64,000 bases of DNA. Origin: Geodermatophilus dictyosporus (lineage in GTDB: Bacteria > Actinomycetota > Actinomycetes > Mycobacteriales > Geodermatophilaceae). The stretch covers positions 186,001-250,000 of the forward strand of contig NZ_FOWQ01000002.1 of the NCBI RefSeq assembly GCF_900115505.1, written 5' to 3'. The notes below the pieces were generated by a model. It worked only from the letters and a program-made list of their open reading frames with translations, ran no database searches and had not been told where the DNA came from. Every line of letters starts with the position of its first letter. Position 1 is the stretch's first letter. This document shows positions 58,406-64,000 of the stretch, piece by piece. A program made the translations under genes and the position numbers.

Positions 58406-59626
58406 CTACACCGTGACGCGCTGCTCCCGGGCGCAGGTGCCGACGGCCTCGGCGACCGCGGTGGCCACCCGCCGGTCGAGCGGGCTGGGCACGATGTGGC
58501 CCGGCGCCAGGTCCTCGCCCACCACGCCGGCGATGGCCTCGGCGGCCGCCAGCTTCATCGCCTCGGTGATCGCCGTGGCACCGGCGTCGATGGCGCCGCG
58601 GAAGACGCCGGGGAAGGCCAGCACGTTGTTGATCTGGTTGGGCAGGTCGCTGCGGCCGGTGGCCACCACCGCCGCGTGGCGGGCCGCCATCTCCGGGTCG
58701 ACCTCGGGGGTGGGGTTGGCCAGCGAGAAGACGATGCAGCCCGGCGCCATGGTCGAGATCGCCGACTCCGGCACCGAGCCGCCGGACAGGCCCAGGTAGA
58801 CGTCGGCGCCCTCGAGCGCGCCGGCCATCGTGCCCGCGTACCCCGCGCGGTTGGTGTTCTCGGCGACCCACCGCTTGACCGGCGTCAGGTCCTCGCGGCC
58901 GCCGTGCACGACGCCCCGCGAGTCGGCGACGGCGACCTCGCCGACCCCCGCCCCGATCAGGATCTTGGTGCAGGCGATGCCGGCCGCACCGGCGCCGGAG
59001 ACCACCACCCGCAGGTCGCCGAGCTCCCGGCCGGTGACTCGCGCGGCGTTGCGCAGGGCGGCGAGCACGACGATCGCCGTCCCGTGCTGGTCGTCGTGCA
59101 TGACCGGGATGTCGAGCCGCTCGCGCAGCCGGTCCTCGATCTCGAAGCAGCGCGGCGCGCTGATGTCCTCGAGGTTGATGCCGCCGAACGACGGCGCGAT
59201 GGCGGCGACCGTCTCGACGATCTGGTCGACGTCGGTGGTCGAGAGCACCACCGGCACCGAGGAGAGCCCGGCGAACTCGCTGAACAGGCAGGCCTTGCCC
59301 TCCATGACCGGCAGCGCCGCGGCCGGGCCGATGTCGCCCAGGCCGAGGACGGCGGTGCCGTCGGACACCACCGCCACCACCCGCGACGCCCAGGTGAACC
59401 GGCGCGCCAGGGCCGGCTCGGCGGCGATCGCGCTGGAGACCCGGGCCACGCCGGGGGTGTAGGTGAGCGCGAGGTCCTGCTGCGACTCGATCCCCCGGAG
59501 CGGGCGGACCGCCAGCTTGCCGCCCTCGTGCACGGCGAAGGCGGGGTCCTGCGTGAAGCGGTCGGCCACCGGGTCCTGCGGGGTGCGGTCGTCCGTGGTC
59601 CCGGTCGAGCCGGTCTCTGCGCCCAT
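58406..59626 (-). CDS. NAD(P)-dependent malic enzyme (short form)
   Basis: A 406-residue enzyme converting malate to pyruvate and CO2. [19 protein letters not shown] carries the catalytic Tyr, [14 protein letters not shown] the catalytic Lys, then [18 protein letters not shown] and [16 protein letters not shown] bind metal and substrate. The cofactor loop is [18 protein letters not shown], followed by ADSRG. It lacks the C-terminal phosphotransacetylase-like domain of MaeB. The ATG at 59626 gives [13 protein letters not shown]; the longer frame overlaps rfbC. It feeds the pyruvate and NADPH pools, next to Kgd in the same neighbourhood. Confidence 0.94.
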   Translation of the reverse strand: MGAETGSTGTTDDRTPQDPVADRFTQDPAFAVHEGGKLAVRPLRGIESQQDLALTYTPGVARVSSAIAAEPALARRFTWASRVVAVVSDGTAVLGLGDIGPAAALPVMEGKACLFSEFAGLSSVPVVLSTTDVDQIVETVAAIAPSFGGINLEDISAPRCFEIEDRLRERLDIPVMHDDQHGTAIVVLAALRNAARVTGRELGDLRVVVSGAGAAGIACTKILIGAGVGEVAVADSRGVVHGGREDLTPVKRWVAENTNRAGYAGTMAGALEGADVYLGLSGGSVPESAISTMAPGCIVFSLANPTPEVDPEMAARHAAVVATGRSDLPNQINNVLAFPGVFRGAIDAGATAITEAMKLAAAEAIAGVVGEDLAPGHIVPSPLDRRVATAVAEAVGTCAREQRVTV

Positions 59627-59710
59627 GGACCCGAGAGGGTAGCCGGGTGGGCGCCCTCGCCGTTCGGCGCGGCCGCGGCTGCCGACCCGGGCCTCGCTAC
59701 CGTGCCGCCC

Positions 59711-60322
59711 GTGGAGATCGCCCCGCTCGCCGTGCCGGACGGCTACGTGCTCGATCTGGTGCCGCACGGCGACGAGCGCGGCCGGTTCACCGAGTGGTAC
59801 CGGGCCGACGTGCTCGCCGCGGCCACCGGGTGGGCCCTGCCGCTGGCGCAGGCCAACCACAGCGTCTCCGCCCGCGGGGTGCTGCGCGGCGTGCACTTCG
59901 CGCTCGTGCCGCCCGGTCAGGCCAAGTACGTGTACTGCCCCGCGGGCCGCGTGCTCGACGTGGTCGTCGACGTCCGGGTCGGCTCGCCGACCTTCGGCGT
60001 CTGCGACAGCGTGCTGCTCGAGGCCGACCGGCCGCGCGCGGTGTTCCTCGCCGAGGGGCTCGGGCACGCCTTCCTGTCCCTGGAGGACCGGTCCTCGGTG
60101 ACCTACCTCGTCTCCTCGGGCTGGTCCCCCGGCCGCGAGTTCGGCGTCTCGCCGCTGGACCCCGACCTGGACCTGCCCTGGCCGGCCGACGTGGAGTTCG
60201 TGCTGTCGGACAAGGACCGCGGCGCGCCCACCCTCGGCGAGGCGCGCGACCGGGGGCTGCTGCCGACCATGGCGGAGTGCGCCGCGCGCTACGCCGAGCT
60301 GCGCGCCCGGCCCGGAGGGTGA
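59711..60322 (+). CDS. rfbC: dTDP-4-dehydrorhamnose 3,5-epimerase family protein
   Basis: A 203-residue cupin-fold protein. VPHGDERGRFTEWYRADVL opens the domain; NHSVSARGVLRGVHFALVPPGQAKYVYCPAGRVLDVVVDVRVGSPTFG contains the catalytic His and the conserved Lys and Asp region. EGLGHAFLSLEDRSSVTYLVS carries the Tyr. The expected product is dTDP-4-keto-L-rhamnose for cell-envelope sugar. The gene stands alone without the other rml genes, so a related sugar epimerase is possible. The GTG at 59711 gives MEIAPLAVPDGYVL. Its end overlaps the convergent signal-peptidase-like gene by 34 bases. Confidence 0.9.
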   Translation: MEIAPLAVPDGYVLDLVPHGDERGRFTEWYRADVLAAATGWALPLAQANHSVSARGVLRGVHFALVPPGQAKYVYCPAGRVLDVVVDVRVGSPTFGVCDSVLLEADRPRAVFLAEGLGHAFLSLEDRSSVTYLVSSGWSPGREFGVSPLDPDLDLPWPADVEFVLSDKDRGAPTLGEARDRGLLPTMAECAARYAELRARPGG

Positions 60323-60690
60323 GGCGGCGGGGCCAGCCGGCCGGGCCGGGGCCGCAGCCGGGCGACGACGCGGCCGACGGCGACGGCGGGCCCGTAGGCG
60401 CGGCTGTCGTCGGTGACCAGCGGGTTGTCGCCCACGACCCACACCCGGTCGCCGTCGAGGGTCCGCTGCACCCGCTTGACCACCAGCAGGCCGGGCCGGG
60501 CCGGGAACCGCGCCAGGACGACGTCGCCGGCCCGGGCCCGCCCGGCGCGCAGCCGGCGCACCAGGAGCCGGTCGCCGTGGCGCACCGTGGGCGACATCGA
60601 CGGGCCGCTCACCCGGGCCAGCACCCAGGCGCTGAGCAGCGGCGGGACCGGCTCGGGTGCCGGTCGCTCGGACGTGTCGGACCTGATCAC
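60289..60690 (-). CDS. sodX: Nickel-type superoxide dismutase maturation protease
   Basis: A 133-residue S26 (LexA/signal peptidase-like) serine protease. The catalytic Ser is in VSGPSMSPTVRHGDRLLVRR, and the general-base Lys is in PGLLVVKRVQRTLDGDRVWVVGDNP. No strong membrane helix is seen, as in SodX proteins that act in the cytoplasm. SodX cuts the N-terminal propeptide of SodN so that His1 can bind nickel. The divergent sodN gene starts 51 bases away. The GTG at 60690 was chosen; upstream frame belongs to sodN on the other strand. Confidence 0.92.
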   Translation of the reverse strand: MIRSDTSERPAPEPVPPLLSAWVLARVSGPSMSPTVRHGDRLLVRRLRAGRARAGDVVLARFPARPGLLVVKRVQRTLDGDRVWVVGDNPLVTDDSRAYGPAVAVGRVVARLRPRPGRLAPPPHPPGRARSSA

Positions 60691-60741
60691 CGCGAGTAGG
60701 GTCGCAGACGACCAGATCCCGCGACATCCGGAGGAAAGAGC

Positions 60742-61146
60742 ATGCTGTTCAGCCGCGTGTTCTCCGCCGTGGAGGCCACCGCGCACTGCGACCTCCCCTG
60801 CGGCGTGTACGACCCGGCCCAGGCCCGCATCGAGGCGGAGTCCGTCAAGGCCATCCAGGAGAAGTACCAGGGCAGCGACGACGAGGTCTTCAGGATGCGC
60901 TGCGTGCTCATCAAGGAGCAGCGCTCCGACCTGGTCAAGCACCACCTGTGGGTGCTGTGGACCGACTACTTCAAGCCCCCGCACTTCGAGAAGTACCCGC
61001 AGCTGCACGAGCTGTTCAACAAGGCCACCAAGCAGGCCGGCGCCTCCGGCGGCAAGGGCAGCATGGACCCCGCCGAGGGCCAGAAGCTGCTCGACCACAT
61101 CGCCGAGATCGACCGGATCTTCTGGGAGACCAAGGCCGCCGCATAG
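60742..61146 (+). CDS. sodN: Nickel superoxide dismutase
   Basis: A 134-residue precursor. The nickel hook HCDLPCGVY begins at residue 15, after a 14-residue propeptide removed by SodX; Cys16 and Cys20 of the precursor are the other ligands. The helical bundle follows with VFRMRCVLIKEQRSDLVKHHLWVLWTDYFKP. It dismutates superoxide in the cytoplasm. The RBS is a strong ggaggaaa. A TAGGGT -10-like box lies at 60697-60702. In Streptomyces this gene is controlled by the nickel sensor Nur; such an operator was not identified here. A strong 24-bp hairpin ends the gene. Confidence 0.97.
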   Translation: MLFSRVFSAVEATAHCDLPCGVYDPAQARIEAESVKAIQEKYQGSDDEVFRMRCVLIKEQRSDLVKHHLWVLWTDYFKPPHFEKYPQLHELFNKATKQAGASGGKGSMDPAEGQKLLDHIAEIDRIFWETKAAA

Positions 61147-61160
61147 GCGACGCCCCCGCA

Positions 61161-61209
61161 CGACGGCAGCGGCCGGTGGACACCAGGTGTCCACCGGCCG
61201 CTGCCGTCG
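61161..61209 (+). terminator. 24-bp hairpin after sodN
   Basis: Arms 61161-61184 and 61186-61209 are perfect complements with only a single base between them, so the loop opens a few pairs. It begins 15 bases after the sodN stop and is the longest perfect hairpin seen in the window. Confidence 0.8.
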
Positions 61210-61282
61210 GCTCCCCCGGGCGGTGGGTTCCGCCGCACGGCACGGTCCCCATCCGCGACCCCTCCGAGACCGAGGAGACCCG

Positions 61283-61711
61283 ATGGCCATCCGGCTCAAC
61301 CCCTACCTGCACTTCTCCGGCAACGCCCGCGAGGCGATGGAGTTCTACCGCTCCGTCCTGGGCGGGCAGCTCGACGTCATGACCTTCGGCGACGTGGGCG
61401 GCGGGGGCGACCAGTTCCCGGCCGACGGCGTCATGCACGCCTTCCTGCGCACCGAGCACGGCCTGGAGATCATGGCCTCCGACGGGCACGACCCCGACGC
61501 CGGCGGCCCGGACAAGCTGTCGCTGTCGCTGTCCGGGGACGACGCCGAGACGCTCACCCGGTGGTTCGAGGCGCTCGCCGACGGGGGCGCGGTCGACGTG
61601 CCGTTCGAGCAGCAGGTGTGGGGCGACACCTTCGGCCAGGTCACCGACCGCTTCGGCGTGCGGTGGCTGGTCAACCTCTCCACGAGCCCCGGCGCCGGCA
61701 CCACCGGCTGA
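61283..61711 (+). CDS. VOC family protein (PhnB-like)
   Basis: A 142-residue protein. AIRLNPYLHFSGNAREAMEFYRSVLGGQLDVMTFGDV at the start and VPFEQQVWGDTFGQVTDRFGVRWLVN at the end match PhnB/glyoxalase-like VOC proteins, a group with diverse or unknown activities. The ATG at 61283 follows gaggagac. It is isolated between the sodN hairpin and another hairpin, so it is probably a single-gene transcript. Confidence 0.9.
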   Translation: MAIRLNPYLHFSGNAREAMEFYRSVLGGQLDVMTFGDVGGGGDQFPADGVMHAFLRTEHGLEIMASDGHDPDAGGPDKLSLSLSGDDAETLTRWFEALADGGAVDVPFEQQVWGDTFGQVTDRFGVRWLVNLSTSPGAGTTG

Positions 61712-61719
61712 CCTCCCGG

Positions 61720-61749
61720 CCGGTCGCCGGTGGACCTGCCGGCGACCGG
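61720..61749 (+). terminator. Hairpin after the PhnB-like gene
   Basis: Arms ccggtcgccgg (61720-61730) and ccggcgaccgg (61739-61749) pair perfectly around an eight-base loop. A second, shorter inverted repeat, accggtcc...ggaccggt (61750-61770), follows and overlaps a TACCGT -10-like box upstream of psd. Confidence 0.65.
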
Positions 61750-61784
61750 ACCGGTCCACTGCGGACCGGTACCGTCTGACAGCG

Positions 61785-62474
61785 ATGCGCATCGACCCCG
61801 CCGGGTGGCCCCTCGTCACCGGGCCGCTGGCCCCCGCCGTTCTGCTCGCCGCCGCCGGACGGTCCACCGGACGCCGGGGCCTCCGCCGGGCCGCCTGGCC
61901 GTTCCTGGCCCTGTCGGCCTACATGCTGCTGTTCTTCCGCGACCCGGAGCGCGACTGCGACCGCGAGGAGCCCCCGGCCGACGTCGTCCTGTCCCCCGCC
62001 GACGGGATGGTGATGGTCGCCGGCGAGCCGCAGGAGGGCGTGGCCCCCGAGCCGGCACCCGAGGGCGGCTGGCAGCAGGTGAGCGTGTTCCTGTCCGTGG
62101 TCGACGTGCACGTCAACCGCTCGCCCTACCGCGGCGAGGTGGTGGAGAGCTCCTACCGCAAGGGCAGCTTCCTGGCCGCCTACCGCGCGGAGTCGGCGCA
62201 CCGCAACGAGCGCAGCGAGCTGTGGCTGCGCGAGGACCACCCGGAGGGCGAGCGCACGGTCGTCTTCCGGCAGCTGGTCGGCGTCCTCGCCCGCCGCATC
62301 GTCACCCGCACCGGCGTCGGGCAGCGGCTGGCCACCGGTGAGCGGTTCGGGCTGATGAAGTTCGGTTCGCGGATGGACGTGTTCCTCCCGCGCGAGTGCA
62401 CGATCACCGTGTCGAAGGGGCAGCGGGTGCGCGGCGGGGAGACCGTCATCGCCCGCTGGCCCGCCGCCGGCTGA
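61785..62474 (+). CDS. psd: Phosphatidylserine decarboxylase proenzyme
   Basis: A 229-residue short-form PSD. Two N-terminal membrane segments are followed by AYMLLFFRDPERDCDRE and VVLSPADGMVMVAG, then VSVFLSVVDVHVNRSPYRG with catalytic His residues. The C-terminal autocleavage site is LMKFGSRMDVFLP, where cleavage before Ser creates the pyruvoyl group; this FGSR form is that of the short archaeal/actinobacterial type rather than the LGST of E. coli. It makes phosphatidylethanolamine from the PssA product next door. The ATG is nine bases from a TACCGT box, so the leader is very short. Confidence 0.94.
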   Translation: MRIDPAGWPLVTGPLAPAVLLAAAGRSTGRRGLRRAAWPFLALSAYMLLFFRDPERDCDREEPPADVVLSPADGMVMVAGEPQEGVAPEPAPEGGWQQVSVFLSVVDVHVNRSPYRGEVVESSYRKGSFLAAYRAESAHRNERSELWLREDHPEGERTVVFRQLVGVLARRIVTRTGVGQRLATGERFGLMKFGSRMDVFLPRECTITVSKGQRVRGGETVIARWPAAG

Positions 62475-62484
62475 GGGGCCCGCT

Positions 62485-63312
62485 GTGCCCAGCTCCGCCT
62501 CGGGCGAGGGCCGCCCGCAGACCCGGCGCACCGCCACCGTCGAGTTCGTCCGGGGTTCGGTGCGCGGCAGCCGCCGCCGGGCGCTGGCGACGCTCCCGAG
62601 CCTGTTCACCCTCGGCAACATGCTGTGCGGCTTCGCCGCCATCCTGGTGTCCATCCGCGGCCAGTACACCCTCGCCGCGGTGCTCATCGGCCTGTCGGTG
62701 CTCTTCGACATCACCGACGGCGCGGTCGCCCGGCTCGTGGGCGCGGTGAGCTCGTTCGGCCTGCAGTTCGACTCGCTGGCCGACCTGGTGTCCTTCGGCC
62801 TGGCCCCCGCGCTGCTGGCGTTCACCCTGTTCTCCCAGGGGCGCGACGAGTGGGACCCGCTGGGCTGGGTGGTCTGCTTCCTGTGGGTGGCCTGCGCCGC
62901 CATCCGGCTGGCCCGGTTCAACACCACCATCGACCCGACGGCGGACAAGCGGTACTTCACCGGCATGCCCAGTCCCGGTGCGGCCGGGGTGGTGCTGGCC
63001 TCGGTGTTCGCCTTCGGCGACCAGATGCAGGGCCGCGACCGGCTGTGGGTGCTGCTCATCGTCGCCGTCCCCGCGCTGCTCATGGTCAGCACCGTCCGGT
63101 TCCGCTCGTTCCGCTCGCTGGTCAGCCCGAAGAGCGGGCGGCCCTACGGCCTGGTCGCCGCCGCGATCGCGCTGGTGGCCGGGTTCGTCACCGTCCCGGT
63201 CGTCACCGGCTGCGTGCTGGCCTACGGGTACCTGTTCGCGCCGGTGCTGGTGCCCCTGGTCTCGCCGCTGGGCCGGCTGGTGCCCGAGCGGGTGCGGGAG
63301 GTGCTCACGTGA
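62485..63312 (+). CDS. pssA: CDP-diacylglycerol-serine O-phosphatidyltransferase
   Basis: A 275-residue membrane protein with about seven helices. The CDP-alcohol phosphotransferase motif DITDGAVARLVGAVSSFGLQFDSLAD is complete, with all conserved Asp, Gly, Ala and Arg residues. It produces phosphatidylserine, which psd (upstream, 10 bases away) decarboxylates. The GTG start follows gagggg. The stop overlaps the start of the acetyltransferase gene as GTGA. Confidence 0.95.
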   Translation: MPSSASGEGRPQTRRTATVEFVRGSVRGSRRRALATLPSLFTLGNMLCGFAAILVSIRGQYTLAAVLIGLSVLFDITDGAVARLVGAVSSFGLQFDSLADLVSFGLAPALLAFTLFSQGRDEWDPLGWVVCFLWVACAAIRLARFNTTIDPTADKRYFTGMPSPGAAGVVLASVFAFGDQMQGRDRLWVLLIVAVPALLMVSTVRFRSFRSLVSPKSGRPYGLVAAAIALVAGFVTVPVVTGCVLAYGYLFAPVLVPLVSPLGRLVPERVREVLT

Positions 63313-63800
63313 CGGTCCGCCCGATCCGGCCGGACGACGTCCCGGCGGTGGTGGGCCTGGTGCGCGAGCTCGCCGACTACGAGGAGGCCGCGCACGAGGT
63401 GCGGCTGACCGGTGAGCAGCTCACCGCCGCGCTGTTCGGGCCGTCCCCGGCGCTGTTCGGCCACGTCGCGGTCGCCGCCGGGACCGTCGTCGGCACGGCG
63501 CTGTGGTTCCTCAACTTCTCCACGTGGCGCGGCACGCACGGCATCCACCTCGAGGACCTCTACGTGCAGCCCGCGCACCGCGGCACCGGCCTGGGCCGGG
63601 AGCTGCTGCGGACGCTGGCGGCCACCTGCGTCGAGCGCGGCTACGACCGGCTGGAGTGGTCGGTGCTCGACTGGAACGAGCCCTCGATCGCCTTCTACCG
63701 TGCCGCCGGCGCCCTCCCGATGGACGGGTGGACGGTGTTCCGGCTCACCGACGAGGCCCTGGCCGGCTTCGCCGCCGACGCGGGCGGTAGGGCAGGCTGA
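63309..63800 (+). CDS. GNAT N-acetyltransferase (diamine/thialysine acetyltransferase-like)
   Basis: A 163-residue acetyltransferase. VRPIRPDDVPAVVGLVRELADYEEAAHEVRLT, GTALWFLNFSTWRGTHGIHLEDLYVQPAHRGTGLGRELL and LEWSVLDWNEPSIAFYRAAGA give an almost complete SSAT/thialysine-acetyltransferase signature. The acetyl-CoA loop is RGTGLGRELL. It probably acetylates polyamines or related amines. GTG at 63309 overlaps the pssA stop, a sign of coupling. Confidence 0.93.
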   Translation: MTVRPIRPDDVPAVVGLVRELADYEEAAHEVRLTGEQLTAALFGPSPALFGHVAVAAGTVVGTALWFLNFSTWRGTHGIHLEDLYVQPAHRGTGLGRELLRTLAATCVERGYDRLEWSVLDWNEPSIAFYRAAGALPMDGWTVFRLTDEALAGFAADAGGRAG

Positions 63801-63804
63801 CGCG

Positions 63805-64000
63805 GTGACCACCGAGCGCGGCCCCGCGGAGTGCTGGCTGACCGACATGGACGGCGTCCTGGTGCACGAGGGGCAGGCCCTCCCGGGCGCGGCGGAGTTC
63901 CTCGCCCGGCTGGTCGACACCGGGCGGCGCTTCCTCGTCCTCACCAACAACTCGATCTTCACGCCGCGCGACCTCGCCGCCCGGCTGTCGCGCTCCGGGC
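63805..64000 (+). CDS. HAD-superfamily hydrolase, cut by window end
   Basis: The first 65 residues are present: VTTERGPAECWLTDMDGVLVHEG carries the HAD motif I (DMDGV), and FLVLTNNSIFTPRDLAARLSRSG the class IIA motif TNNS. This is the NagD/PGP-like group that dephosphorylates sugar or nucleotide phosphates. The GTG start lies four bases after the acetyltransferase stop. The rest lies beyond the window. Confidence 0.88.
   Translation, partial: MTTERGPAECWLTDMDGVLVHEGQALPGAAEFLARLVDTGRRFLVLTNNSIFTPRDLAARLSRSG

Overview
The window is 64 kb of very GC-rich DNA with dense, often overlapping genes, many GTG starts, actinobacterial -10 boxes (TAnnnT) and typical actinobacterial families (NucS, Kgd with a fused E2-like domain, DUF2550, DUF3105, SodN with its protease, WecA beside the atp operon). 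The order argS-lysA-hom-thrC-thrB-rho-rpmE-prfA-prmC-sua5-wecA-atpI/Z-atpBEFHAGDC-DUF2550-adenosyltransferase-murA, followed by nucS, matches the Mycobacterium tuberculosis argS-murA-nucS neighbourhood. The best guess is a chromosome of Geodermatophilaceae or a close relative (Blastococcus, Modestobacter, Geodermatophilus); the genus is inference. No rRNA, CRISPR array, insertion sequence, phage or plasmid gene was found.

Layout. 1-6.8 kb: a secreted DUF4397 protein and a class E/F-type sortase, a tandem 3-hydroxyacyl-CoA dehydrogenase, NucS, a lipoprotein, an enoyl-CoA hydratase and a DUF2071 protein. 6.9-12.6 kb: a GAF-EAL phosphodiesterase, a B12-dependent MeaA-type acyl-CoA mutase, MurA and the B12 adenosyltransferase that can supply the mutase cofactor. 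12.5-21.6 kb (minus strand): the whole F1Fo ATP synthase operon, broken between atpD and atpC by about 620 bp. 21.7-35.2 kb (minus strand): wecA, sua5, prmC, prfA, rpmE, rho, then the threonine/lysine genes and argS. 35.4-37.1 kb: DUF3105 and DUF305 membrane proteins and tRNA-Arg(CCG). 37.2-44.9 kb: a more variable stretch with a secreted protein, a multicopper oxidase, a TetR regulator with a striking double operator, an MMPL exporter, a hydrolase and an SDR enzyme. 45.0-47.0 kb: a phasin/PhaE-like protein, PHA synthase and an acetyltransferase. 47.1-52.8 kb: an ABC-F ATPase, an adenylate cyclase, an ABC exporter and an ankyrin protein. 52.9-64 kb: Kgd, a DUF6104 protein, a membrane hydrolase, malic enzyme, an RfbC-like epimerase, Ni-superoxide dismutase with its maturation protease, the phosphatidylethanolamine genes psd-pssA, an acetyltransferase and a truncated HAD phosphatase.

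The most unusual signal is not a gene. Six copies of a stem-loop element lie in intergenic gaps. They share a directional GGTCCTTC tail, and the pair five positions from the loop is never G-C: it is a G.T wobble in four copies, A-T in one and T-A in one. In four copies the tail runs straight into the TGA stop codon of a neighbouring gene. This resembles a REP-type element or a dedicated 3'-end element. Other notable points: MurA has Asp in place of the fosfomycin-target Cys; several genes look leaderless, including both genes of the divergent murA/adenosyltransferase pair; a 42-bp double palindrome sits in front of the TetR gene; rho has a large Arg/Asp/Gly-rich insert with an internal 174-bp-period duplication; prmC appears to use a CTG start; and one small gene appears frameshifted.
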